Below, one piece after another: positions 1 to 7,152 of a stretch of DNA of 11,185 nt. Origin of the DNA: Spirochaetales bacterium UBA4629 (GTDB taxonomy: Bacteria > Spirochaetota > Spirochaetia > Sphaerochaetales > Sphaerochaetaceae); the NCBI GenBank assembly GCA_002406055.1, contig DHMZ01000072.1, forward strand, positions 1 to 11,185. Direction: 5' to 3'. The translations under genes and the position numbers were made by a program. The notes beneath the pieces are model-generated. The model worked only from the letters and a program-made list of their open reading frames with translations. It made no database searches and had not been told where the DNA came from. Numbering within the stretch: the first letter of the stretch is position 1; every line of letters begins with the position of its first letter.

Positions 1-1031
1 CAGCCTGAATAGTCAGCGCTTAGGTTATATTTTTTCAAATATGGCTCTAGAATTCTTTTTGTTTTTTCAACACCTTGGTGTTCAATAAATCTAGTATTAA
101 TATTAACCCAAGCCCTTTCAGGAAGAACATTCTTGCCATTTGAACCACCACACATTGTGAATGCCATAGTAGTACGCACCATAGCGGCAGCCTTTGGAGA
201 AACAGAAGGAAGAATTCTCTTCAATATAGGACTTAAAGCTTTTGCATGTCTCATAAAGAATCCAAGTGCACCACTTGTATTTTTTCCTAACCTCTTAAAC
301 ATTTCTAATAGGGTAGGACTGAATTTGATTATATTTGGATTATGCTTTTCTATATCGCAAATAAACTTTGCTATCCTTACAAGCGCTGTATTCTTTCCCG
401 GAGCAGATGCATGGCCACCTGTAGAAGAAGCACTTACAACAATGTTTCCTGTTCCTTTTTCAACAGTACCAATCATTGCAAAGCGCCCCTTTACTCCAGG
501 CATTGGTTCATCAACAATCATTCCACCTTCATCCATCAAGAATTCAAGCTCAACTCCATTTTGCTTTAAATACTCAACGGTTTTTGGTGCACCAGAACCT
601 GCAATCTCTTCTGTTGAGGAAGATGCTATATATAAGTCTCTATGTGGTGTATAGCCTTCTTCTAAAAGTTCTTCAAAGCTTTGGAAAATACACATTAAAG
701 AACCTTTGGTATCAACAGTACCACGTCCCCAAATTCTTCCGTCTTTTATTAGACCTGAAAAAGGAGGCTCTTGCCAATCTCCAGAAGCACTAACTGTGTC
801 TTGATGACTCATAAATAAAATAGGTTTTTCTTTTCCTTTTCCTTCCCATTTTATAAGAAGAGAAGAGTCAATGTAGGTAACAGTGAGACGGGAAAAAACT
901 AAAGGGAAAAGCTCTTTAAGCTTTTCATGAAACCTATCAAATTTCTCTGTGTTTGGATTATTTACTTCAGAAACTGTCTCTACCTTAATCATTTCAGAGA
1001 GTTTTTTTGCATAGTACATATCATCATTCAT
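1..1031 (-). CDS. M20-family metallopeptidase / carboxypeptidase (C-terminus cut by window edge)
   Basis: This is a zinc-dependent amidohydrolase or peptidase of the M20 family, closest in motif style to the PM20D1/CPS1-type carboxypeptidases. The frame stays open from the ATG at 1031 to the window edge, giving 343 codons. Visible active-site elements in order are SHQDTV (H76, catalytic-partner D78), GRGTVDTKG (bridging metal ligand D107), STEEIAG (general base E141 and metal ligand E142), DEGG (D167) and the lid-domain motif GGHASAP (H207). The last metal-ligand histidine, expected near the C-terminus, lies outside the window, and family members are usually 450 residues or longer. There is no signal peptide, so the enzyme is cytoplasmic. 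The start is supported by an AAAGGAGAA SD site inside the end of the upstream gene, whose stop is 2 bases away, so it is co-transcribed with the two membrane genes. The exact substrate (dipeptide, N-acyl amino acid or other amide) cannot be determined. Confidence 0.9.
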   Translation of the reverse strand, partial: MNDDMYYAKKLSEMIKVETVSEVNNPNTEKFDRFHEKLKELFPLVFSRLTVTYIDSSLLIKWEGKGKEKPILFMSHQDTVSASGDWQEPPFSGLIKDGRIWGRGTVDTKGSLMCIFQSFEELLEEGYTPHRDLYIASSSTEEIAGSGAPKTVEYLKQNGVELEFLMDEGGMIVDEPMPGVKGRFAMIGTVEKGTGNIVVSASSTGGHASAPGKNTALVRIAKFICDIEKHNPNIIKFSPTLLEMFKRLGKNTSGALGFFMRHAKALSPILKRILPSVSPKAAAMVRTTMAFTMCGGSNGKNVLPERAWVNINTRFIEHQGVEKTKRILEPYLKKYNLSADYSG

Positions 1032-1033
1032 TT

Positions 1034-1711
1034 TTAATTCTCCTTTAGAATTCCTTTTTTATACATAAGAAAGCTTAGTCCAATAGACATTGCTCCTACA
1101 ACAACCATTAAAATAGTTGTTTGGCTTATTAATTGAGGAAAAAGCGAACAGATTATCGTCATAAAGAGAATTGGGATAACAGAAAGCTTCCAACTTTTAG
1201 AGAAGTATTGAAGTCCTAATGCCCCAAAAAGAGATGGTAAGAGATTGTCAAAAGCAGGCTTTAAGGTCGGATTATTAATAATTGGCGTAAGAGGTATAAG
1301 TAAAAGTACTCCTATAAAGATTACAAGCATTGTGACAAGAGAAGATACGGCAACTGAAAGAGTTGTAACAATCCCATCTTCCCTTGTTCCTACCTGTGTT
1401 CCTGCTATTTCTCTAGATGAATAAGCACATGGCAATTTCATATTTATTATGTTTCCAGTAATAAATGATAAGTATGAGGCACCAGCTCCTAGAATCGGCA
1501 CATAGATTAAAAACTCTACTATTGCAATAGGAATATAAGTAATACCGATTCTAATAAAGCCATTTGTAAAGCCCTTCCAATCAATAGATGTTTTGAGAAT
1601 AATTGAAAAAACAAAAGGAAGGAGCAGTAATAAACCAAGTCCTATAGCATTGAGTGCTATACCATAACGATGAATAGACTTTTCAAATTCAGAATAATCA
1701 TATTTATCCAT
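1034..1711 (-). CDS. Polytopic membrane protein of unknown function, partner of DUF5058-type protein
   Basis: A 225-residue integral membrane protein with about five or six hydrophobic segments: near residues 17-40, 53-75, 117-143, 175-191 and 197-217, plus a weaker one around 155-170. A polar, possibly functional loop (residues 84-113) contains TGNIINMKLPC and is followed by charged residues; a second short motif is FDNLLPSLFGALG (154-166). I recognise no enzymatic or ATP-binding motif. The ATG at 1711 has an excellent AGGAGG SD five bases upstream that overlaps the TAG stop of the preceding gene, so translation is probably coupled. Its place between a DUF5058-type protein and an M20 peptidase suggests a two-component membrane permease serving the peptidase. 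That role is inferred from context, not from sequence. Confidence 0.85.
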   Translation of the reverse strand: MDKYDYSEFEKSIHRYGIALNAIGLGLLLLLPFVFSIILKTSIDWKGFTNGFIRIGITYIPIAIVEFLIYVPILGAGASYLSFITGNIINMKLPCAYSSREIAGTQVGTREDGIVTTLSVAVSSLVTMLVIFIGVLLLIPLTPIINNPTLKPAFDNLLPSLFGALGLQYFSKSWKLSVIPILFMTIICSLFPQLISQTTILMVVVGAMSIGLSFLMYKKGILKEN

Positions 1712-1720
1712 ATAGTCCTC

Positions 1721-2449
1721 CTATTTAAGAATTACGGCACTAGCCATTGCAATCAGCATTGAGAGAGAAAGAGAGAAGTTTTCAAGCCACTTGTGTCCTC
1801 TTTTTTCAAGGAGCAAAGAAATCTTCATTACTAAAGCCGCAATGAGAGCGGTTCGAAGTGGCACAAATGATATAGCTCTAACAGATTGTGCTATATAAGA
1901 ACCTATAAAGGTTCCACAAAATCCAATAAACATACTAATCATTGCCCAATCAGCAAAGCTTTTCCCTTTTCTTTCATTATTGGTTTTAGTTAAAAGTTTA
2001 TTGCATTTTCTCGAGTACCAGGGACAGAGAAAGATAATACAGATTACTCCACCAGATATTCCACATGTCATTACTGCAAGTATTGTAACAAGAGAACGAG
2101 GGGTAAGAATTGCACTATCTAAAGTAAGTCCCATAGCTTGTGTTGCAGCTTCTGCTGCAATAGCTTCATATGAAAGGTTTCCAACAACACTTAAGCGAAG
2201 CCACGATACAGGAACACCCAAACTTCCTGATAGTGCAATTACTCCTAACAAAATGGAAATTGATGGAAGAATAGTGAATAGAGCCGATGATGTAATTGTC
2301 TTGTTTAATAGGTTTTTCTCCATTCCTATTTTTACGCCAGCTTTATAGCTTTTTACTATAAAAACAAGACAACCTAGAGCGATAAATAAAAGTACACCCC
2401 CAACAATTAAATAGAGCATAGGAGATGAAACAGTAGCAATGTAATCCAT
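1721..2449 (-). CDS. DUF5058-type integral membrane protein
   Basis: A 242-residue membrane protein resembling the DUF5058 family (recognised from recall of family character, not from a search). About six membrane segments are visible: residues 9-33, 53-76, 117-142, 168-189, 195-214 and 224-241. The most family-like stretch is TSSALFTILPSISILLGVIA (53-72), followed by VPVSWLRLSVVGNLSYE (79-95). The frame opens upstream at an ATG at 2482, but that ATG has no SD. The ATG at 2449 is preceded by GGAGGG and begins MDYIA, with a hydrophobic helix soon after, so I chose 2449. It is first in the operon, followed 9 bases later by a second membrane gene and then an M20 peptidase. A role in transport is plausible but unproven. 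Confidence 0.8.
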   Translation of the reverse strand: MDYIATVSSPMLYLIVGGVLLFIALGCLVFIVKSYKAGVKIGMEKNLLNKTITSSALFTILPSISILLGVIALSGSLGVPVSWLRLSVVGNLSYEAIAAEAATQAMGLTLDSAILTPRSLVTILAVMTCGISGGVICIIFLCPWYSRKCNKLLTKTNNERKGKSFADWAMISMFIGFCGTFIGSYIAQSVRAISFVPLRTALIAALVMKISLLLEKRGHKWLENFSLSLSMLIAMASAVILK

Positions 2450-2490
2450 AGTCCCTCCAAAGAATGAAAAAAGTTTATTCATATTAAAGT

Positions 2491-2508
2491 GTTATTACAA
2501 GTAGTAAC
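2491..2508. promoter_or_regulatory. Operator-like 8-2-8 palindrome downstream of the predicted start site
   Basis: GTTATTACAAGTAGTAAC has two 8-base arms around AA, with seven of eight pairs symmetric. It occupies about +2 to +19 relative to the predicted leftward transcription start, a classic position for a repressor site. The two-base centre is too small for a stable RNA loop, so a DNA-binding dimer is more likely than a hairpin. The protein that would bind is unknown. Confidence 0.4.
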
Positions 2509-2516
2509 ATAATAAA

Positions 2517-2545
2517 ATTAAATATTATTAGAAATTATCTTTCAA
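2517..2545 (-). promoter_or_regulatory. Putative sigma-70-type promoter of the membrane-pair/M20 operon
   Basis: Read on the minus strand, TTGAAA (2545-2540) is separated by 17 bases from TTTAAT (2522-2517), which matches TATAAT in five of six positions. Transcription would begin near 2510, about 60 bases before the preferred start codon at 2449. The region is very AT-rich, so chance matches are common. The spacing and the palindrome immediately downstream make this the best candidate. Confidence 0.4.
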
Positions 2546-2644
2546 AAAAGAGATAAATAACTCAATTAACTAGTTAGCTATAAGGCATAGTAAGAAATTA
2601 TTATTAGCTAGTCATTCTTCCAATTCTTTTGGTTATTTCGTACT

Positions 2645-2650
2645 TATAAT
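2645..2650 (+). promoter_or_regulatory. Consensus -10 box for the glycosyltransferase-acyltransferase operon
   Basis: A perfect TATAAT lies about 58 bases before the glycosyltransferase start at 2709. No convincing -35 hexamer is present at 16-18 bases upstream, where the sequence reads around AATTCT. The promoter may therefore be weak or activator-dependent, or the match may be chance. Confidence 0.35.
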
Positions 2651-2708
2651 AAAGATTGCTAGTTGATTTGTTTTCTTTCTCCTTCAATAATTGGATGGGA
2701 TTGAAAAA

Positions 2709-3854
2709 ATGACAGTAGCACTTATTGCCGATGTGCTCGGCAACGAAAATAATGGAACGACGATAGCGTGTATGAATCTCTTGAGATCTCTAAGAGAAAA
2801 TGGGGATAGAGTAAATGTTGTTTGTTGTGATCAAGATAAGAAAAATGAAGATGGATACTATGTTGTTGGAGTCTATAATTTAGGTCCATTAATAAATAAA
2901 ATTGTTGAAAAAAATAATGTTAGTCTTGCTAAAGCAGATAAAAAGGTTATCTATGAGGCTATCAAGGATGCAGATATAGTGCATATCATGATGCCATTTT
3001 CTTTGGGACAAAGAGCAGTAAAGATTGCAAAAAAACTCAATAAGCCAGTTAGTGCAGGTTTTCATGTGCAGGCTGAGAATTTTACATCACATATTGGAAT
3101 GATGAATATAGGTCTAGTTAATTGGATGACATATAAGTTTTTTTATAACCACCTTTATCGCTATGTTGATTCTATTCATTACCCGACTGAGTTCATTAGA
3201 GATCTTTTTGAATCAACAGTCAAAAAGAAAACTAATGGCTATGTTATTTCTAATGGAGTAAACAAGTCATTTGTTCCTAGAAAGACTGAAAAACCTAATG
3301 CTATTAAGAATAAGTTTGTTATTCTTTTCATAGGTAGGTATTCCAAAGAAAAATCTCATTCAGTTTTGATCAAAGCAACAGCTTTAAGTAAACACAAAGA
3401 TAAAATTCAACTAGTACTTGCTGGCCAAGGGCCTGAAGAAGAGAGAATAAAAAAGCTTTCAAAAAAGAAAAAGATAAATATGCCTATTATGGCTTTCTTT
3501 TCTAGAACAGAACTTGTAGATGTAATTAATTATTCCGATTTATATTGCCATCCTTCAACTATCGAAATTGAAGCTATATCGTGTTTAGAGGCAATAAGCT
3601 GTGGCTTAGTTCCACTTATTTCCTCATCTCCTCGTTCTGCAACAAAGAATTTTGCTCTTGATGAGAGAAATCTCTTTCGCTCTAATGATCCGAAAGACCT
3701 AGCAGCAAGAATTGATTATTGGATAGAGCATGATGAAGAAAGAAAGAAAATGTCAAGTAAGTATATAAGCTCTTCTCTTATATATAACCATGATGAATGT
3801 ATGAAACAAATGCGAAGGATGCTAGTTGAGACGATTGAAAAGAATAAAAAATGA
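2709..3854 (+). CDS. Glycosyltransferase family 4 (GT-B fold)
   Basis: A retaining glycosyltransferase of the GT4 type, transferring a sugar from a nucleotide-sugar donor to an acceptor at the inner membrane or in the cytoplasm. From the ATG at 2709 it is 381 residues. The N-terminal acceptor domain opens with MTVALIADVLG followed by the NNGTT loop and later carries GFHVQAEN and YPTEFIRD. The C-terminal donor domain starts around residue 200 with FIGRYSKEKS and LVLAGQGPEEE. It contains the EX7E motif of GT4 enzymes in EIEAISCLE (E286 and E294), then SCGLVPLISS. The frame also opens at a TTG at 2691, but that codon has no SD, whereas GGATGGG lies nine bases before the ATG. Its stop overlaps the next start (ATGA), tying it to a PlsC-like acyltransferase and suggesting a glycolipid product. 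Donor and acceptor are not readable. Confidence 0.9.
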   Translation: MTVALIADVLGNENNGTTIACMNLLRSLRENGDRVNVVCCDQDKKNEDGYYVVGVYNLGPLINKIVEKNNVSLAKADKKVIYEAIKDADIVHIMMPFSLGQRAVKIAKKLNKPVSAGFHVQAENFTSHIGMMNIGLVNWMTYKFFYNHLYRYVDSIHYPTEFIRDLFESTVKKKTNGYVISNGVNKSFVPRKTEKPNAIKNKFVILFIGRYSKEKSHSVLIKATALSKHKDKIQLVLAGQGPEEERIKKLSKKKKINMPIMAFFSRTELVDVINYSDLYCHPSTIEIEAISCLEAISCGLVPLISSSPRSATKNFALDERNLFRSNDPKDLAARIDYWIEHDEERKKMSSKYISSSLIYNHDECMKQMRRMLVETIEKNKK

Positions 3855-4651
3855 AGAAAACATATTACTATCATGATGAAAAAAACGATGATTTTGCCTC
3901 AACAAATATAAATAGAGTAGTGCTACCAAGTACCTATAAGTACATAGATAATTCTCTCCCTTACAAGTGTGGTGAAACAATCATAAGAACTATCGCATTT
4001 CCAATAATCTTAATTATGCTGAAGAGTGGTTATTTGATAAGGTACAAGAATAAAAAAGTATTAAAAGAAGCAAAAGGAAAGGGCTACTTTATCTATGGTA
4101 ATCACACTAATTATCTTCTTGATGCTTATAATCCTTCTATTATCTCTTTTCCTAAAAAAGCTCATATAATTGTTAATGCAGATGCGGTATCTATTACTGG
4201 TTTAAAGACAATTGTTAAAATGCTTGGAGCTGTCCCTCTTCCTTCTTCTTTTTGTGGGATGAAGAATTATAGAGAAAGTATAAATAAACTTATAGAAAAA
4301 AGACGTGTTATAGCTATATATCCAGAAGCTCATATCTGGCCTTACTATACAGACATAAGAAACTTTGGAACTGAATCTTTCCATTATCCTGTTGAGTCTA
4401 ACGTTCCTTGCTATACATTTACTAGCATATATAAGAAGAGATATCTTCCATTAATCAAAAGACCTAAAGTTGTAACATATATAGATGGTCCTTTTTATTC
4501 AGATAGCTCTTTAGATAAAAGAGAAAGAATAAAAAAACTTAGAGATGATATCTATTGGCAAATGAAAAAAAGAGTAGATGAGAATCCAAAGTACAACTAT
4601 TGCGACTACATATACGTTAATAGTGATGAAGAAACAAATAAAAAGCGATAG
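3851..4651 (+). CDS. PlsC-like lysophospholipid/glycolipid acyltransferase
   Basis: A 266-residue protein of the 1-acyl-glycerol-3-phosphate acyltransferase superfamily, which transfers acyl chains from acyl-ACP, acyl-CoA or acyl-phosphate to a hydroxyl group at the cytoplasmic membrane face. Motif I is GNHTNYLLDAY with H85 and D91, giving an HX5D spacing rather than the usual HX4D. Motif II is around LPSSFCGMKNYRESI, motif III is YPEAH (157-161) followed by an aromatic segment, and motif IV is near PVESNVPCYTF. A hydrophobic segment at about residues 46-60 may anchor it to the membrane. The ATG overlaps the glycosyltransferase stop by four bases and lacks a good SD, so translation is probably coupled. 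The partner suggests that it acylates or supplies the glycosyltransferase acceptor or product. It is not necessarily the housekeeping PlsC. Confidence 0.85.
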   Translation: MKKTYYYHDEKNDDFASTNINRVVLPSTYKYIDNSLPYKCGETIIRTIAFPIILIMLKSGYLIRYKNKKVLKEAKGKGYFIYGNHTNYLLDAYNPSIISFPKKAHIIVNADAVSITGLKTIVKMLGAVPLPSSFCGMKNYRESINKLIEKRRVIAIYPEAHIWPYYTDIRNFGTESFHYPVESNVPCYTFTSIYKKRYLPLIKRPKVVTYIDGPFYSDSSLDKRERIKKLRDDIYWQMKKRVDENPKYNYCDYIYVNSDEETNKKR

Positions 4652-4726
4652 ATTGATCTTTTAAGAAGTATTAGCGAGAAGTCACGATAATTCAATTATG
4701 AAGTAATATGGTTTTTATTCTTTGCT

Positions 4727-4756
4727 TTGAAAACATATTTTCTGTTTTTGTATTAT
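4727..4756 (+). promoter_or_regulatory. Putative promoter of the LacI-family gene
   Basis: TTGAAA (4727-4732) and TATTAT (4751-4756) are 18 bases apart. The predicted start is near 4763, only about nine bases before the ATG at 4772. No SD is present, so the transcript would be nearly leaderless. AT-richness lowers certainty. Confidence 0.5.
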
Positions 4757-4770
4757 TATTAAAATAATAA
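4753..4770. promoter_or_regulatory. AT-only palindrome over the lacI-type promoter, possible autoregulatory operator
   Basis: TTATTATTAAAATAATAA has perfect 8-base arms around AA. It overlaps the -10 box and the predicted transcription start and ends one base before the start codon. Binding here would block transcription. Low-complexity AT sequence forms such symmetry by chance fairly easily, and LacI-family sites usually centre on CG, so confidence is low. Confidence 0.3.
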
Positions 4771-4771
4771 C

Positions 4772-5776
4772 ATGAGTAGCGAATATAGAGTAACTATAAG
4801 AGATATTGCTGAAGAAGTTGGTGTCAGTACTGCAACTGTTAGCAATGTATTACATGGTAAGAAGAATAAAGTATCACAAAGTGTTATTGAGAAAGTAGAG
4901 AAAGCTTTGGAGAAAAATAATTACATTCCATCTATGGCTGCAATTCTACTTGGCAGAAATTCTTCTAGAATAATTGGGGTAATAATTAATAATCATAAAA
5001 AGTATCATAATAGAGTTTTAGAGGATGGATTTATCTCCTCATGCTTAAATGCACTCAGTATAGAAAGTGATAAAGAAAACTATTTTCTAATGATTAAAAC
5101 CACATCAAATATTCTATCTGTTCCGGAGTTTTCATCTATGTGGAATATGGAAGCACTTGTCTTAATAGGCTTTTGTGATGATGATTACTCCGCTCTACGA
5201 AACAAAACAAGAATACCTTTTGTTGTCTATGATGGAATAACTGTAAGTCAAAATAGTGGGGTAGTATCACTAATATTAGATGACTATGAAGCCGGAAAGA
5301 AAGTAGGGCAATATTATAAAGAGATGGGCCATAAGAGGATTCTCATCATCTCTGATAATAATGAAAGAATGGATGGAGATAGAATTAGTGGCTTAAAGTA
5401 TATTCTTCCTTCTTCGCAATTATTACTAGTTTCACTAGATAAAGATACAAGATGGAATGAGTACAAAGAACGTTTAGATTATATAAATTCATTCACTGGT
5501 GTTTTTTGTCTTTCGGATTTCTACGCTCTCGATTTTATTTCATTCCTCTCGACTCAGGGTTTTTCTGTCCCTTCCTTTATTTCTGTCATTGGTTTTGATG
5601 GCACTCTTATGGCAGATATCGAGGGGCTAACTACAATAAAGCAAAACTATGAAGAGAGAGCAAAGAAGACAATTTATGCAATAAAAACTATGATTAAAAA
5701 TGAGAGTATTCAAAGCATTATAAAAATAGGTACTCAGTTAAAAGAGGGACTGACTGTTAAAAGGTTATGCGATTAA
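4772..5776 (+). CDS. LacI/GalR-family transcriptional regulator
   Basis: A 334-residue, full-length DNA-binding regulator. Residues 8-27 (VTIRDIAEEVGVSTATVSNV) form the LacI helix-turn-helix, and residues 54-62 (SMAAILLGR) match the hinge helix with its minor-groove leucine. From about residue 66 it has the periplasmic-binding-protein-like effector domain, including GHKRILIISDN, GDRISGLKYI, VIGFDG (272-277) and the family-typical C-terminal LTTIKQNYEERA. The start is fixed by the N-terminal position of the helix-turn-helix; no SD precedes it. It sits 49 bases upstream of a MATE exporter gene on the same strand. A CG-centred palindrome next to that gene's promoter makes the exporter its likely target. 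The effector, perhaps a sugar or nucleoside, cannot be inferred. Confidence 0.92.
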   Translation: MSSEYRVTIRDIAEEVGVSTATVSNVLHGKKNKVSQSVIEKVEKALEKNNYIPSMAAILLGRNSSRIIGVIINNHKKYHNRVLEDGFISSCLNALSIESDKENYFLMIKTTSNILSVPEFSSMWNMEALVLIGFCDDDYSALRNKTRIPFVVYDGITVSQNSGVVSLILDDYEAGKKVGQYYKEMGHKRILIISDNNERMDGDRISGLKYILPSSQLLLVSLDKDTRWNEYKERLDYINSFTGVFCLSDFYALDFISFLSTQGFSVPSFISVIGFDGTLMADIEGLTTIKQNYEERAKKTIYAIKTMIKNESIQSIIKIGTQLKEGLTVKRLCD

Positions 5777-5780
5777 CCTT
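5761..5780. promoter_or_regulatory. CG-centred palindrome, candidate LacI-family operator for the MATE gene
   Basis: AAGGTTATGCGATTAACCTT has perfect 7-base arms (AAGGTTA/TAACCTT) and a central CG pair, so 8 of 10 pairs are symmetric. A 16-20 bp palindrome with a central CpG is the usual form of a LacI/GalR site. It covers the end of the LacI-type gene, including its TAA stop at 5774-5776, and touches the -35 box of the next gene's predicted promoter. The alternative, an RNA hairpin, is weakened by the absence of a following T-run. Confidence 0.5.
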
Positions 5781-5808
5781 TGAGAATTCCTCTTCATACG
5801 GCTATCAT
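5780..5808 (+). promoter_or_regulatory. Putative promoter of the MATE transporter gene
   Basis: TTGAGA (5780-5785) and TATCAT (5803-5808) are 17 bases apart and each matches consensus in five of six positions. Transcription would start near 5813-5815, leaving a leader of about 11-13 bases that just contains the GGAGAA SD (5815-5820). That leader is short, so some transcription may also read through from the upstream regulator gene. Confidence 0.5.
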
Positions 5809-5825
5809 ATGTATGGAGAACAAAA

Positions 5826-7130
5826 ATGGATTCTAATTTTAAAAAGTCATTAGTAAAGGTAGCTCTTCCGATAACATTTCAAAGCCTTCTTGCTTCGTCT
5901 TTTTCTGTTGTAGATACGCTTATGCTCGGAAGTCTTGGTTCAACTGTTGTTGCAGCCACAACTCTTGGTGGAAAATTTGCGTCATTTTTTTCAGTGATTA
6001 TTTCAGCGATCATTTCTGTTAGCGGAATAATGATTAGCCAATACATTGGAAAGAAAAATAGAGAGGGGGAGAAAAGCTCGTTTAACATAACACTAATCTT
6101 TCTTTCTATTGTAATTTTACTTTTTATTGTTCCTTCTCTTTTCTTTCCTATGTGTGTCATGAAGCTATATACCTCAGATACGACTACAATTATTGAAGCA
6201 TCTAAATATCTGAAAATAATAGCACCAGGATTCTTCTTTCAAGGCTTGTCTCTTCTTCTCTCGACTCTCTTAAGATGCTATGAAAGGGCATTATTCCCTC
6301 TCTATTCATCTTTTATTGCAGCTTTAATTAACAGTGGTTTGAATTATTACCTTATCTATGTAGAGAAATTAGGAATAGAAGGTGCTGCAATAGCTACGCT
6401 GATTAGCCAAATAATGAGCTTTATTTTAGTCTTCTTACCATCAATAAAGATTCTAGCTAAAAATGAGGAAAAAGCTTGTTACTCAAAATATATGAAGTCA
6501 TTTATGAAAATTCTTCTTCCGATTTTATTTTGTGAATTTTTCTGGGGATTGGGCGAAAATGTCTATGCATCTGTCTATGGCCATCTAGGACGAGATAGTG
6601 CTGCTTCTTATGGTTTAACAGGTCCAATACAATCACTTTTTATTGGCTCATTAACAGGATTAAGTCAAGCGTCAGGAATTCTAATAGGAAAGGAACTAGG
6701 AAAAAAAGATTTTGAGAAAGCCTATAACAACTCTAAGAGCGTAATTCTCACTTCCCTTGTTATTAGCATAGCTCTTTCTTTTATCATAATTGTTATTCGT
6801 AAGCCATACATTTCTCTATATAACGTTGAGCCTAATGTTGTAGAGATTACATATAAAACACTTCTTGTTTATGGCTTAATTGCGCCTGTTAAGGTTCTAA
6901 ATATGGTCATTGGTGGCGGAATAATACGTAGTGGTGGTCGAACAGATTTATCTATGTATGTCGATTTAATAGGAACATGGGGATTTGGAGTTCCATTGGC
7001 CCTTATTACCTCTAGAGTCTTTTCTCTTCCACTCTATTGGGTCTATTTTTTCCTTTCCTTAGAAGAAGTAGTAAGATTAATCATGGTGATAAGGATTTTT
7101 AGGAAGAAAAAGTGGATGGAATCACTATAA
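5826..7130 (+). CDS. MATE-family multidrug/metabolite exporter
   Basis: A 434-residue inner-membrane antiporter with the twelve hydrophobic segments expected for a MATE protein, normal in length. The N-terminus is diagnostic: ALPITFQSLLASSFSVVDTL (14-33) followed by LGSLGSTVVAA. The second half repeats the pattern after about residue 220, with ILLPILFCEFFWGLGENVYA and later the family-typical GGGIIRSGGRTD. It would extrude a cationic or amphipathic compound in exchange for Na+ or H+; the substrate is not readable. GGAGAA five bases before the ATG fixes the start. It lies downstream of a LacI-type gene with its own probable promoter and operator, and it ends in a strong terminator. Control of a MATE gene by a LacI-type protein hints at a metabolite-linked substrate rather than general drug resistance, which is inference. 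Confidence 0.93.
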   Translation: MDSNFKKSLVKVALPITFQSLLASSFSVVDTLMLGSLGSTVVAATTLGGKFASFFSVIISAIISVSGIMISQYIGKKNREGEKSSFNITLIFLSIVILLFIVPSLFFPMCVMKLYTSDTTTIIEASKYLKIIAPGFFFQGLSLLLSTLLRCYERALFPLYSSFIAALINSGLNYYLIYVEKLGIEGAAIATLISQIMSFILVFLPSIKILAKNEEKACYSKYMKSFMKILLPILFCEFFWGLGENVYASVYGHLGRDSAASYGLTGPIQSLFIGSLTGLSQASGILIGKELGKKDFEKAYNNSKSVILTSLVISIALSFIIIVIRKPYISLYNVEPNVVEITYKTLLVYGLIAPVKVLNMVIGGGIIRSGGRTDLSMYVDLIGTWGFGVPLALITSRVFSLPLYWVYFFLSLEEVVRLIMVIRIFRKKKWMESL

Positions 7131-7152
7131 CAGTAAAAATCTTATTTAATGT

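Noticed and set aside
133..654. Long plus-strand open frame of 173 codons, with shorter plus-strand frames near 342-793
   Set aside because: They are antisense to the M20 gene, whose protein carries an intact set of family motifs over the same bases; these frames lack SD sites and recognisable domains.
2450..2482. Upstream ATG (2482) as the DUF5058-type start
   Set aside because: It has no SD, while GGAGGG precedes the ATG at 2449; the extra 11 residues look unconserved.
2567..2610. Short palindromes TAACTAGTTA and two copies of TTAGCTA in the divergent spacer
   Set aside because: They are short, AT-rich and not positioned on a convincing promoter element, so chance is the simplest explanation.
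2691..2708. TTG at 2691 as the glycosyltransferase start
   Set aside because: It is a rare start codon without an SD; GGATGGG is well placed only for the ATG at 2709, which begins the family-typical MTVALIADVLG.
4652..4726. Possible terminator after the acyltransferase gene
   Set aside because: Only short AT-rich hairpins such as TTCAATTATGAA are present and none is followed directly by a T-run, so read-through into the regulator gene cannot be excluded.
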